The position numbers and the translations under genes were made by a program. DNA of 64,000 nucleotides from Sphingomonas sp. Root720 (lineage in GTDB: Bacteria; Pseudomonadota; Alphaproteobacteria; Sphingomonadales; Sphingomonadaceae). How positions within the stretch are numbered: the stretch's first letter is position 1; every line of letters starts with the position of its first letter. The DNA is taken from the NCBI RefSeq assembly GCF_001428605.1, contig NZ_LMID01000011.1, positions 902,721 to 966,720 of the forward strand. Direction: 5' to 3'. The notes beneath the pieces are model-generated. The model saw only the letters and a program-made list of their open reading frames with translations. It was not told where the DNA came from and did no database searches. Below, in pieces: positions 17,540-26,173 of this stretch.

Positions 17540-19834
17540 TCACGCCGCCGATCCGTAGAGGGTCGTCCGCTGGCGGTGCGGCCGGCCGATGCTGAGCGCG
17601 AGCGCGCCGATCTCCTCCGGGCCGAACTGCTGCCCGTTGGTGCCGCCGGCGGCGCGGGTGATCGATTCGTCCATCAGCGTGCCGCCGATGTCGTTGGCCC
17701 CGGCCTGGAGCATCGCCGCCGCGCCGTCGCGACCCATCTTCACCCAGGACACCTGAATATTGTCGATCGTGGCGTGGAGCGCGATCCGCGACACCGCGTG
17801 CATCAGGATCGCCTCGCGATAGCTCGGGCCGCAGCGGGCTCGGCCCTTCTGCCAGATCGGCGCCTCCATATGGACGAAGGGCAGGGGAACGAACTCGGTG
17901 AAGCCGCCGGTCTCCTCCTGCAGGTCGCGGATGCGGAGCAGATGGCGCGCCCAGTGGGCATAGGTGTCGACATGGCCGAACATGATCGTCGCGGTACTGC
18001 GCAGGCCGATCCGGTGCGCGGCGCGCATTACCTCGACCCATTCGTCGGCGGTGACCTTGTCGGGGCAGAGGATCGCCCGCACCTCCGGATCGAGGATCTC
18101 GGCGGCGGTGCCGGGCAGGGTGTTGAGCCCAGCGGCGGCGAGCATCTCCAGATAGCGCGGCAGGGGCAGGTCGAGCGTTCGCGCGCCATGCATGATCTCC
18201 AGCGGCGAGAAGGCGTGCACATGCAGGCCCGGCGCCGCGTCGCGGACCGTCCGCAGCACGTCTAGATAGGTGTTGCCGTCGAAGCTCGGGTGGATGCCCC
18301 CCTGCAGGCAGACCTCGGTAGCCCCCCGCTCGGCCGCCTCGGCGGCCCGGCCGGCGATCATGTCGCGGTCGAGTCGATAGGCGGCGCCCCGCGCGGCACG
18401 GGTGCTACCCTTGGAAAAGGCGCAGAAGCTGCATTTGTATAGACATATATTGGTGTAGTTGATGTTGCGGTTCACGACATAGGAAATCTGCTCGCCTACC
18501 GCGGATCGGCGCAGGCGATCGGCCTGGTTTGCGATCGCGGCGACATCGGCGCCTTCGGCCCGGAACAGCGCGACGACGTCGGCCTCGTCGAGCCGCTCGC
18601 CGCTGCCGGCCGAGGACAGCACCCGGTCGAAGGCCGACCGCGAGGAGCCCGTGTGAAGGATCGCCGGAATCGCGTCGCCGCGTCCCGGCGCCCAACCGTC
18701 GGGCCGGGGGAGACCGCGCCCGTCGACCGTGCGCCAGATGCGCGGGGCGAGACCGGGGTGGATCCAGCGCGCGGGATCGAGCGCATGGCGCGGTCCGATG
18801 GCGAGCCGCTCGACGAGGTGACGGCCCGCCGCCCGTGTCGCCTGTTCGAGCAGGTCGCGATGCGGCCAGGGTGCTTCGGGATTCACATGGTCGGGGGTGA
18901 GCGGCGATACGCCGCCCCAGTCGTTCGCGCCGGCGCGCAATATGTCGGCGAGCGTCTCGGGCGCCTGCAGATTGGGCGGCACCTGGATGGTCATCGCGGG
19001 CCCCAGGATCAGCCGCGCCGCCGCGATCGTCCAGAGATGCTCGTCGATCGACGGTTCGGGGTGATCGGCCATCTGCGTATCCGGCTTCGCGCGGAAATTC
19101 TGGATGATCACTTCCTGGATATGGCCATGGCGGCGATGGATGTCGCGGATCGCGGCCAGTGCCTCGATCCGCTCGGCGCGGGTCTCGCCGATGCCGATCA
19201 GCAATCCGGTGGTCAGCGGCACGCGTGCCCGGCCGGCGGCGCGCAGCGCGGCCAGCCGACGCGCGGGGTGCTTGTCGGGCGATCCATGGTGTGGCCCGCC
19301 CGGTTCGCACAGGCGTTCGGACGTGCTCTCGAGCATGATCCCCATCGATGCCGCATGGGGCCTGAGCGCGGCATAGTCGGCGGCGGTCAGCAGGCCGGGG
19401 TTGAGATGGGGCAGCAGGCCGGTCTCCTCGACCACCGCCCGCGCCATCTCGGCGAGGTAGGAGAGGGTGGTCGGATGGCCGCTGTCGGCCAGCGCCTGCC
19501 GCGCCGCGCCATAGCGCGCCTCGGGCCGGTCGCCGAGGGTGAACAGCGCCTCGCGGCAGCCGAGCGCCTCTCCGGCCCGGGCGATGGCGAGCACCTCGTC
19601 GCGCGACAGAAACGGCTTCTCGACCTCGCGCGGCACCTTGGCGAAGGTACAGTAGTGGCAGACGTCGCGGCACAGTCGGGTCAGCGGGATGAACACCTTC
19701 GGGGAATAGGTGACGACCGAGCCATGGCCTTCGAGCGTCAATGCCTCGCTGGCCGCCATCAGCGCGGGCAGCGGCAGCATTTCGAGCAGCGAGGCGAGCT
19801 TCGGCGTGACCGGGCCGGATCGGCGGCGCGTCAT
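17540..19834 (-). CDS. fbiC: Fused FO synthase (CofG-CofH / FbiC), coenzyme F420 deazaflavin biosynthesis
   Basis: 764 residues containing two radical-SAM domains. The first has C55-x3-C59-x2-C62, the CofG pattern; the second has C464-x3-C468-x2-C471 in 'CLYKCSFCAFSKG', the CofH pattern. The N-to-C order matches actinobacterial FbiC, while many archaea carry the two parts as separate genes. The enzyme makes 7,8-didemethyl-8-hydroxy-5-deazariboflavin (FO) from tyrosine and 5-amino-6-ribitylaminouracil, the first committed step to F420. Start at ATG 19834 is fixed by ATGA overlap with the SnoaL stop; longer frames read into that gene. The later steps (FbiA/CofD, FbiB/CofE, CofC) are not in this window. 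F420-type enzymes occur at 30351-31886. F420 is patchy in Proteobacteria, so transfer from an actinobacterium is plausible. Confidence 0.93.
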   Translation of the reverse strand: MTRRRSGPVTPKLASLLEMLPLPALMAASEALTLEGHGSVVTYSPKVFIPLTRLCRDVCHYCTFAKVPREVEKPFLSRDEVLAIARAGEALGCREALFTLGDRPEARYGAARQALADSGHPTTLSYLAEMARAVVEETGLLPHLNPGLLTAADYAALRPHAASMGIMLESTSERLCEPGGPHHGSPDKHPARRLAALRAAGRARVPLTTGLLIGIGETRAERIEALAAIRDIHRRHGHIQEVIIQNFRAKPDTQMADHPEPSIDEHLWTIAAARLILGPAMTIQVPPNLQAPETLADILRAGANDWGGVSPLTPDHVNPEAPWPHRDLLEQATRAAGRHLVERLAIGPRHALDPARWIHPGLAPRIWRTVDGRGLPRPDGWAPGRGDAIPAILHTGSSRSAFDRVLSSAGSGERLDEADVVALFRAEGADVAAIANQADRLRRSAVGEQISYVVNRNINYTNICLYKCSFCAFSKGSTRAARGAAYRLDRDMIAGRAAEAAERGATEVCLQGGIHPSFDGNTYLDVLRTVRDAAPGLHVHAFSPLEIMHGARTLDLPLPRYLEMLAAAGLNTLPGTAAEILDPEVRAILCPDKVTADEWVEVMRAAHRIGLRSTATIMFGHVDTYAHWARHLLRIRDLQEETGGFTEFVPLPFVHMEAPIWQKGRARCGPSYREAILMHAVSRIALHATIDNIQVSWVKMGRDGAAAMLQAGANDIGGTLMDESITRAAGGTNGQQFGPEEIGALALSIGRPHRQRTTLYGSAA

Positions 19835-20379
19835 GCGACGGCCATTCCCAGCGCATAGGAGGGATCGTCGGGCGAGCGCCGCCCCGGCGCCAGCGCCTCG
19901 GTGAGCGGTCCGCTCCATTGGCGGTCGACCGGATCGATCCGGTCCCAGTCGCCGATCACCGTGCGGCGCGCGATCTTCCATTCGCCGTCGCGCCGCTCGA
20001 AGCGATCGATGTAGCGGCCGGCCCCCATCATGTCGTGGAGCGCCCCGTCGATCGTCCGGCGGTGGACGGCGATGACATAGGATTCGCCGTGGGCGACGTC
20101 GGCACCGTCGAAGCGGACCAGGCTGTTGGAGAGGAAATGGGTGCAGCAGGCGACCGTGTCGCGATGGCCGGAGAGGACCCAGTCGGCGAAGGCCTCGGGA
20201 GATCCCCGGAAAGACCCGTGGTCGTCCCAGCCGTCGGGATGATAGACCGACAGGATCAGGTCGCGGTCGAGCCGGTCGACGCCGCGACAATAGCGCATCA
20301 GCAGATCGTGGATCGCCTGGCGGTCCTCGATACGGCCGATCCTGTCCCGCATGGCGGCCATCTCGTCATCCGTCTCCAC
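19831..20379 (-). CDS. SnoaL-like (NTF2-fold) protein upstream of FO synthase
   Basis: About 182 residues (SnoaL_4 type), with 'RQAIHDLLMRYCRGVDRLDRD' and 'WKIARRTVIGDWDRID' at the family-conserved ends. GTG 20379 and ATG 20361 both have Shine-Dalgarno-like sequences; I report the longer. The TGA overlaps the FO synthase ATG (ATGA), so the two are cotranscribed. Whether it has anything to do with deazaflavin metabolism or is a catabolic gene that happens to be coupled to it is unknown. Confidence 0.75.
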   Translation of the reverse strand: METDDEMAAMRDRIGRIEDRQAIHDLLMRYCRGVDRLDRDLILSVYHPDGWDDHGSFRGSPEAFADWVLSGHRDTVACCTHFLSNSLVRFDGADVAHGESYVIAVHRRTIDGALHDMMGAGRYIDRFERRDGEWKIARRTVIGDWDRIDPVDRQWSGPLTEALAPGRRSPDDPSYALGMAVA

Positions 20380-20615
20380 GTGGGGACATCCTTTTCCCGG
20401 GTTTTCAGGCAGCATGACAGGGCCGATGGCGGGCGCAACCGAGACACATTTGCGAGAATGGCATATTCTTTGGCTTTCTGCGGCGGGCGAGCGGCGCGCC
20501 AAAGCGATCACCGGATTTCGCAAGCCGAGCCGGCTCCCCCCGGCCAAGCAGACAGGCTAGTCCTCGATCATGGCGGTCCCGGATGGCCGGGGCGCCGCAG
20601 GAGGGTGAGCGCGTC

Positions 20616-21911
20616 ATGGGTTCAACGATGGCGGCCAAGATTCTGGCGCGAGCGGCGGGGATCGAGCGGGCCGAGACAGGTGCGGCGGTGCTGGCGAAGG
20701 TCAGTCTGATGACCTGCCTCGACGGCACGACCTTCATCGACACGTTCCGCAAGCGGAACCTGAAGGTCTGGGATCCGTCGCGGCTGATCTTCTGCTTCGA
20801 CCATTTCTTCCAGCCCGAATGGTTTCCGCAGCAGGCTGGCAAGGAGCATCCCAAGATAAAGAGCTTCGCGAAGGAACAGGGCGTTCCGGCGGAAAATATC
20901 TACGATGTCGGCCGCAACGGCATTTCGCACCATATCCCGGTCGAGCAGGGCTGGGCGCTGCCCGGTGCGGTCTGCATCGGCGCCGACACCCAGAGCTCGA
21001 CGATGGGCGCGGCCAACTGCTTCGCTTTGCCGGCCCTGTGGGGTGTCGATCCGATCATCCTGACCGGCGACATCTGGATGATCGTCCCGCAATGCGTCCG
21101 GATCAACCTGACCGGCAGCCTGCCGCAGGGGCTGAACGGCAAGGATGTCGTCTATCGGCTGATCGACGACCTGAGCGAGACCGTAGGCGGCAAGGTGTTG
21201 GAGTTTTCGGGCCCCGGCGTGGCGAGCCTGCCGATGGACTTCCGGCTGGCGATCGCGAACGGCGCGGTGCAGATCGGCGCCCTGACGATCGTCTTCCCGC
21301 ATGACGAGGTGCTGGCCGACTATCTCGACGGTCGCGCGCGGGAGGGGTTCGAGCCCGTCGCCGCCGATGACGATGCCGATTATGTCGCCACCTACGACTA
21401 TGACCTGTCGAGCTTCGACACGCTGGTCGCGGGGCCTCATGACATCGAACTGGTTCGCCCGCTCGGCAATGTGCTGGGGCTGGAGGTGACCGCCGCCAAT
21501 ATCGGCTCCTGCTCGAGCGGGCGGCTGTCCGATCTGCGGCTGGCGGCGGAGGTCCTGCGCGATCGCAAGGTCCATCCCGCCGTGCGGCTGGTGGTGACAC
21601 CGATCTCCGCCGACACCCACCGCGAGGCCGCCCATGCCGGATTGCTGGAGGTGTTCCTCGACGCCGGAGCGACCGTCACCCAGCCAGGCTGCGGCGCTTG
21701 CTACAGCGGCAATCTCTCGCCGCTGAAACTGGGCGACGGGGAGCGCTGCATCTCGACCTCGGTCGAGACGCTACGGGGCCGCATGGGTAGCCAGGAGTCC
21801 GAAGTGATGCTTGCCAATGCCGCCGTCGTGGCGGCGTCGGCGATCGAGGGCCGGATCGCGGACCCCGCCCCTTATCTCGCGCGCGCAATGGAGGCGAGCC
21901 ATGAAGCTTAG
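20616..21911 (+). CDS. Aconitase-superfamily hydratase, large subunit (LeuC/DmdA-like)
   Basis: 431 residues. The three cysteines that bind the 4Fe-4S cluster are C299, C359 and C362, with the C299-to-C359 spacing of 60 found in isopropylmalate isomerase large subunits. The usual 'DSHT' block reads 'GADTQSSTMGA' here, so the conserved histidine is replaced. Homologues interconvert or hydrate 2-oxo-related diacids (isopropylmalate, homoaconitate, methylcitrate, dimethylmaleate). GGAGGG precedes ATG 20616. The small-subunit gene starts eight bases inside the 3' end, and a PEP-mutase-type lyase follows. Reaction inferred as hydration of an alkyl-maleate-type diacid rather than leucine synthesis. 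Confidence 0.85.
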   Translation: MGSTMAAKILARAAGIERAETGAAVLAKVSLMTCLDGTTFIDTFRKRNLKVWDPSRLIFCFDHFFQPEWFPQQAGKEHPKIKSFAKEQGVPAENIYDVGRNGISHHIPVEQGWALPGAVCIGADTQSSTMGAANCFALPALWGVDPIILTGDIWMIVPQCVRINLTGSLPQGLNGKDVVYRLIDDLSETVGGKVLEFSGPGVASLPMDFRLAIANGAVQIGALTIVFPHDEVLADYLDGRAREGFEPVAADDDADYVATYDYDLSSFDTLVAGPHDIELVRPLGNVLGLEVTAANIGSCSSGRLSDLRLAAEVLRDRKVHPAVRLVVTPISADTHREAAHAGLLEVFLDAGATVTQPGCGACYSGNLSPLKLGDGERCISTSVETLRGRMGSQESEVMLANAAVVAASAIEGRIADPAPYLARAMEASHEA

Positions 21912-22416
21912 TGGAAAGGCCTGGGTGTTCGGCAACGGACTGGGCGCCACCGACATCGTCTCGGCTCGACATGACAAGGCGGGCATGAGCCATGATTGGG
22001 CCGAGTGCCGCAAGCATCTGATGGAGGAAGTGGACCCGGCGTTCAGCGCCACGGTCGCCCCCGGCGACATCGTGATCGCCGGCGAGAATCTCGGCCGAGG
22101 CCATGCCCATTATTACACGGCCGCCGTGATGGCCTGCAAGGAAGCGGGGATCGCCGCGCTGCTGTGCGAGGGCGTGAACGCGCTGTTCCAGCGTGGCGCC
22201 ATCGACCAGGGTTTCCTGACATGGGCCTTCCCCGGCATCACGAGTTTCGCTGCCTCGGGGGACCAGCTGGAGATCGATCTGGCCAGCGGCGAGGCAACCA
22301 ACCGCACCAGCTGCGCGACAAGGCGGTTCGAGCCGGTCTCGCCGCTCATCCTCGATATCGTCGAGGCGGGCGGCAGCCTCGACTGGGCGCTCGGCCGGGT
22401 CGGTGCGGCCGCCTGA
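21901..22416 (+). CDS. Aconitase-superfamily hydratase, small subunit (LeuD/DmdB-like)
   Basis: 171 residues with the LeuD swivelling-domain signature 'WVFGNGLGATDIVSARH' and 'GENLGRGHAHYY'. It starts 11 bases before the end of the large-subunit gene, the tight coupling expected of a heterodimer. The pair would form one active site with the Fe-S cluster in the large subunit and substrate-specificity residues in this one. Confidence 0.88.
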   Translation: MKLSGKAWVFGNGLGATDIVSARHDKAGMSHDWAECRKHLMEEVDPAFSATVAPGDIVIAGENLGRGHAHYYTAAVMACKEAGIAALLCEGVNALFQRGAIDQGFLTWAFPGITSFAASGDQLEIDLASGEATNRTSCATRRFEPVSPLILDIVEAGGSLDWALGRVGAAA

Positions 22417-22455
22417 TCCCTTCCCTCGATCCAGACAAGACAGGACCGATACTGC

Positions 22456-23364
22456 ATGCGCATGTCCACCAAGCTCCGCGCCGAACTGGCCAAGGGCCTC
22501 GTCGTCGCTCCCAGCTGTTATGACGCCCTCTCGGCACGGCTCGCCGAGCAGGCCGGGTTCAAGGCGATCCACATGACCGGCCTCGGCGTCGAGGCGGCGC
22601 AGCTCGGCGCCCCCGACCTGGGCCTCATGACGATGAGCGAGATCGCGCAGCATGCCGCCCGCATGGCCGCCGCCGTGTCGATCCCGATCCTGGCCGACAT
22701 CGACACCGGTTTCGGCGGCGTCCTCAACGTCGGCCGCACCATCCAGGAGATGGAACGCGCCGGGGTGGCCGGCGTGCACCTGGAGGACCAGGCGCTGCCC
22801 AAGCATTGCCCGCTGCTCGCCGGGCGCAAGGTCGTCAGCCGCGCCGAGGCGGTGGATCGGGTCAAGGCGGCCCTCGATGCGCGGACCGACCCCGATTTCG
22901 TCATCGTCGCGCGCACCGATGGCGACACCATCTCGTTCGACGAGGTGGTCGAGCGCTGCAACCTGTTCCTGGAGGCCGGCGCCGACATGGTGATGCCGAT
23001 CATCATGCAGGTCGAGGGCGAGTCCTATTTCGGCCTGCCGCCCGCGGAGCAGATGGCGTGGGCCCGCCGGCTGATCGGCGCTATCGACGGGCCGGTGATG
23101 AACATGGGCGGCAGCCCGCCGCCCGGCTACACCACCGCCGACCTGGCCGATGCAGGCTATGCCTTCACCATGTTCGCGGGCACCGCGCTGGGAGTCGCGG
23201 CCAACGCCGTCGCCGCCGTCTTCCGCGACATGATGGAGAAGGGCACCGACGCGCATTATGTCGCCGCCAATCCCGGCCCCTATCACGACCCCCTGGCGCT
23301 GATGCGCGTAGCCCGGCTCGACGAGTTCGTCGCGCTGGAGCAGCGCTACCAGGCAACGCTGTAG
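22456..23364 (+). CDS. Isocitrate lyase/PEP mutase-superfamily lyase (methylisocitrate or dimethylmalate lyase-like)
   Basis: 302 residues. The Mg-binding ADIDTGFG is at 80-87 and the active-site loop with K116-H-C118 carries the catalytic cysteine of the lyase subgroup. This fits 2-methylisocitrate lyase, oxaloacetate decarboxylase or 2,3-dimethylmalate lyase; the cysteine argues against pure PEP mutase. ATG 22456 has AGGA upstream, and ATG 22462 is an alternative. Immediately downstream of the hydratase subunits, it would split the hydrated diacid into pyruvate plus a short acid. I cannot distinguish the substrate from the sequence. Confidence 0.85.
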   Translation: MRMSTKLRAELAKGLVVAPSCYDALSARLAEQAGFKAIHMTGLGVEAAQLGAPDLGLMTMSEIAQHAARMAAAVSIPILADIDTGFGGVLNVGRTIQEMERAGVAGVHLEDQALPKHCPLLAGRKVVSRAEAVDRVKAALDARTDPDFVIVARTDGDTISFDEVVERCNLFLEAGADMVMPIIMQVEGESYFGLPPAEQMAWARRLIGAIDGPVMNMGGSPPPGYTTADLADAGYAFTMFAGTALGVAANAVAAVFRDMMEKGTDAHYVAANPGPYHDPLALMRVARLDEFVALEQRYQATL

Positions 23365-23371
23365 TCTCCCG

Positions 23372-23674
23372 ATGGCGGCTTATCTGGTCGGGGCGATCGA
23401 CGTCCATGACGCGGCGGGCTATGCCCGCTATCGGGACGGCGCGCTTCCGCTGATCGCGGCGCTCGGCGATGTCGAGCTGGTGTCGGGCGACGATCGCCCT
23501 CTGCTGTTCGAAGGCGCGCCGCCCGCGAACCACCTCTTCATCCTGAAATTCCCCTCGCTCGACCGGGCAAGGGCGTTCATGGAATCGGAGGATTACGGTC
23601 GCTGCATCCCGTTGCGACACGCCTCTGCCACGACCCGTTTCATCATGGCGATGCGGGGACCGGACGGGGGCTGA
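23372..23674 (+). CDS. DUF1330-family small protein
   Basis: 100 residues, with 'AYLVGAIDVHDAAGYARYRD', 'LFEG' and 'LFILKFPSLDRARAFMES', the DUF1330 ferredoxin-like fold signature. No reaction is known. The start lies seven bases after the lyase stop, so it is cotranscribed with the hydratase-lyase operon. A GC hairpin spans its stop codon. Confidence 0.8.
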   Translation: MAAYLVGAIDVHDAAGYARYRDGALPLIAALGDVELVSGDDRPLLFEGAPPANHLFILKFPSLDRARAFMESEDYGRCIPLRHASATTRFIMAMRGPDGG

Positions 23675-23688
23675 TCCCGTCCGGCCCC
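23655..23688. terminator. Strong GC hairpin spanning the DUF1330 stop, without T run
   Basis: CCGGACGGG (23660-23668) pairs with CCCGTCCGG (23676-23684), extended by GGGG/CCCC with a bulged A. It lies between the convergent DUF1330 and SDR genes. With no T tail, pausing or Rho-dependent termination is more likely than intrinsic termination. Confidence 0.4.
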
Positions 23689-23696
23689 GGCACCCG

Positions 23697-24449
23697 TCAC
23701 TGGGCGGTATAGCCGCCGTCGACGGGCAGGATCGCACCGCTGATGAAGCGGGCGTCGTCGCTGGCCAGGAAGGCGGTCGCGGCCGCGATGTCCTCCGCGG
23801 TCGGCGTGCCCGGCATCGGGTTCATCGAGGTCAGGTAATCGACGAAGCCGTCGGGATCGTCCGCGACCTGGCGCATCCGCTCGTTCATCTCGGTCATCAC
23901 GCCGGTCGGTGCGACCGCGTTCACCCGGATGCCGAGCTTGGCATATTCCAGCGCGCCTTCGCGGGTCAGGTTCGACACGCCCGCCTTCGCCGCCGAATAG
24001 GGCGGCAGGTTGGCGCAGGCGACGATGCCCGCCACCGAAGAGATGTTCACCACATTGCCGCTGCCCTGCTTCACGAACTGGGCGAGCGCATATTTCATGC
24101 CGTAGAAGACGCCGCTGAGGTTGATGTCGAGCACGCGGCGCCAATTCTCCATCGTGCAGGCGTGGATCGGCGCCTGTGCGGACTCGATCCCGGCATTGTT
24201 CACCATGATGTCGAGCCGGCCGTGGGTTTCGACCGCGAAGGCGATGGCCGCCTCCACCGATGCGGCATCGGACACGTCGGTCCGGACGAAATGGCCGCCG
24301 ACCGCCGCCGCCGTGGCCTTGCCCGCCGTCTCGTCGATGTCGGCGACGATCGCTTTCGCACCCTCGGCGACGAAGCGTTCGACGATGGCGCGTCCGAAGC
24401 CGGCCCCGCCGCCGGTAACGAGTGTGATCTTGTCCTTGAGGTTCTTCAC
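23697..24449 (-). CDS. SDR-family NAD(P)-dependent oxidoreductase
   Basis: 250 residues. TGGGAGFG is at 12-19, 'VNNAGI' follows, and the catalytic tyrosine is in 'YSAAKAG'. Start GTG 24449 is behind GGAGAG; upstream frames have no family sequence. It converges with the hydratase-lyase operon and diverges from the GST pair at 24640. Its length and motifs fit a 3-oxoacyl or secondary-alcohol dehydrogenase. Confidence 0.9.
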   Translation of the reverse strand: MKNLKDKITLVTGGGAGFGRAIVERFVAEGAKAIVADIDETAGKATAAAVGGHFVRTDVSDAASVEAAIAFAVETHGRLDIMVNNAGIESAQAPIHACTMENWRRVLDINLSGVFYGMKYALAQFVKQGSGNVVNISSVAGIVACANLPPYSAAKAGVSNLTREGALEYAKLGIRVNAVAPTGVMTEMNERMRQVADDPDGFVDYLTSMNPMPGTPTAEDIAAATAFLASDDARFISGAILPVDGGYTAQ

Positions 24450-24639
24450 CTGTCTCTCCTGCACTGCGGCCCTGGCCGTCTGGATCGTTGCGCAGGTTAT
24501 GGCAGGCTCGGCCCGGCGGCAGCGCCGGCCCGTTGGCGATATCGATCGTCTGTTGTTCAATCGGTACAATCGCCGCCCGCCCGGTGGCGCGGCGCCGCGC
24601 AGGTGGGCAGACTGCGCCCGCCGATGGGAGAGGAGCGAG

Positions 24640-25416
24640 ATGAAATATCTGAGCGTTGACGAGGCGCGCGCCATGCCGGGATTGCGGCTGGTGCTGTCCG
24701 CCCATGTGCCGGGGCCCTGGGGCGAGGCCGCCAAGGCGATCTTCAAGGCGCGGGGCGTACCCTATCATCCGGTCGAGCAGAAGATACTTGAACCCAATGA
24801 CGATCTCGTCGCCTGGACGGGCTCGCGCAATGCGCCGACCGCGATGCGCGACGAGGATCCGCCGGTCAGCAACTGGCTCGACCTGCTGATGCTCGCCGAG
24901 CGGATCGGGACCGGACCATCCTTATTGCCGGATGCCTCGATCGATCGCGCGCTGTCGATCGGCATCTCGGCCGAGATCTGCGCCCCGCAAGGCTTCGGCT
25001 GGGCGCGGCGCCTGTTGATGTTCCGCGACAATTTCGGACCAGGCGACGTGGCGCCCGATGCGCCGCCGCACGTCCTGCACATGTGTCGCCAATATGGCTA
25101 TACGGCTGCCGCCGCCGGGGAGGCTGTCGACCGGATCGTCGCGATCCTCGGCATGCTCGCCGGAAGGCTCCACACCCAGCGTGCCGCCGGATCGGATTAT
25201 CTGGTCGGCGACCGGGTGGGCGGCTGCGACCTGCACTGGGCCTGCTTCTCGAACATGATCGCGCCGCTGCCGATCGCCGACGCGCCGATGCCGGAGGCGC
25301 TCCACAGCCGCTATGCCGACGCCGGCCCCGAAATCGCCGCCGCGCTCGACCCGATCCTGATCGAGCATCGCGACAGGATCTACCGCCGTCATATCGGCCT
25401 CCCGCTGGACTTCTGA
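24640..25416 (+). CDS. Glutathione S-transferase-fold protein (atypical)
   Basis: 258 residues with a thioredoxin-like N-terminal part ('VPGPWGEAAKAIFKARGVPYHPVEQ') and an all-helical C-terminal part, the GST layout. No clear catalytic Ser/Cys/Tyr N-terminal motif is visible, so it may be a lyase, isomerase or non-catalytic member. GAGAGGAG precedes the ATG. It ends three bases before the next GST gene. Context suggests handling of electrophilic intermediates. Confidence 0.7.
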   Translation: MKYLSVDEARAMPGLRLVLSAHVPGPWGEAAKAIFKARGVPYHPVEQKILEPNDDLVAWTGSRNAPTAMRDEDPPVSNWLDLLMLAERIGTGPSLLPDASIDRALSIGISAEICAPQGFGWARRLLMFRDNFGPGDVAPDAPPHVLHMCRQYGYTAAAAGEAVDRIVAILGMLAGRLHTQRAAGSDYLVGDRVGGCDLHWACFSNMIAPLPIADAPMPEALHSRYADAGPEIAAALDPILIEHRDRIYRRHIGLPLDF

Positions 25417-25419
25417 GCC

Positions 25420-26127
25420 ATGATCGATCTCTATTATTTCCCGACGCCCAACACCTGGAAGGTCGCCATCCTCCTCGAGGAACTGGAGCTGCCCTATCGG
25501 ATCCACCGGATCGACATCACCAAGGGCGAGCAGTTCGCGCCCGATTTCCTGAAGGTGAGCCCCAACAACCGGGTGCCGGCGATCGTCGACCATGATGTCG
25601 AAGGCGAGCCGCAATCGGTGTTCGAGTCCGGCGCGATCCTGATCTACCTTGCCGAGAAGACCGGGCGCTTCCTGGCGCCCTCGGGCCCGGATCGGGTCCG
25701 CGCCCTCGAATGGCTGATGTGGCAGATGGGCGGTCTCGGGCCGATGGCGGGGCAGGCGCATCATTTTCGCCGCTACGCCGCCGAAGGCAACGACTATGCG
25801 ACCGACCGCTATGTCAAGGAATGCGCCCGTCTCTACGGCGTGCTCGATCGCAACCTCGCCGATCGCGAATGGGTTGCGGGGGCGGATTACGGCATCGCCG
25901 ACATGGCCTGCTGGGGCTGGGCCTGGTTCCACCCGATGCACGGCCAGTCGCTCGACGATTTCCGGCACGTCGCGCGCTGGTTCCACGCGATGGGAGCGCG
26001 GCCGGCGGTCAAGCGGGCGCGGCTCGTGGGCATGGGCGAGGTCGCCGAAGACGTCCGTGCGCTGTACGAGGGCGCCTGGTACAAGGCCCCGGTCGACTTC
26101 CGCGCGGACCAGACCCAGGTTCGCTGA
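25420..26127 (+). CDS. Glutathione S-transferase (Nu-class, YfcG/YghU-like)
   Basis: 235 residues, with 'YYFPTPNTWKVAILLEELEL', 'NNRVPAIVD' and 'FESGAILIYLAEKTG', which match the Nu-class disulfide-bond reductase GSTs. It shares blocks with the GST at 32064-32774, indicating duplication. Coupled to the preceding GST gene (gap three bases). Confidence 0.92.
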   Translation: MIDLYYFPTPNTWKVAILLEELELPYRIHRIDITKGEQFAPDFLKVSPNNRVPAIVDHDVEGEPQSVFESGAILIYLAEKTGRFLAPSGPDRVRALEWLMWQMGGLGPMAGQAHHFRRYAAEGNDYATDRYVKECARLYGVLDRNLADREWVAGADYGIADMACWGWAWFHPMHGQSLDDFRHVARWFHAMGARPAVKRARLVGMGEVAEDVRALYEGAWYKAPVDFRADQTQVR

Positions 26128-26173
26128 ACCCAGGTCGCTCGGCAACGGCGATGGCGCGATGGGCGGGAGGAGC

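Noticed and set aside
20616..22416. Leucine biosynthesis isopropylmalate isomerase
   Set aside because: No other leu genes nearby, an altered DSHT block, and a lyase gene in the operon point to catabolism.
24640..26127. Reading the GST pair with the neighbouring SDR as a Lig-type beta-etherase (LigD/E/F-like) set
   Set aside because: The GST sequences look like Nu-class or an atypical group and not LigE/LigF, so a lignin ether-cleavage claim is unsupported.
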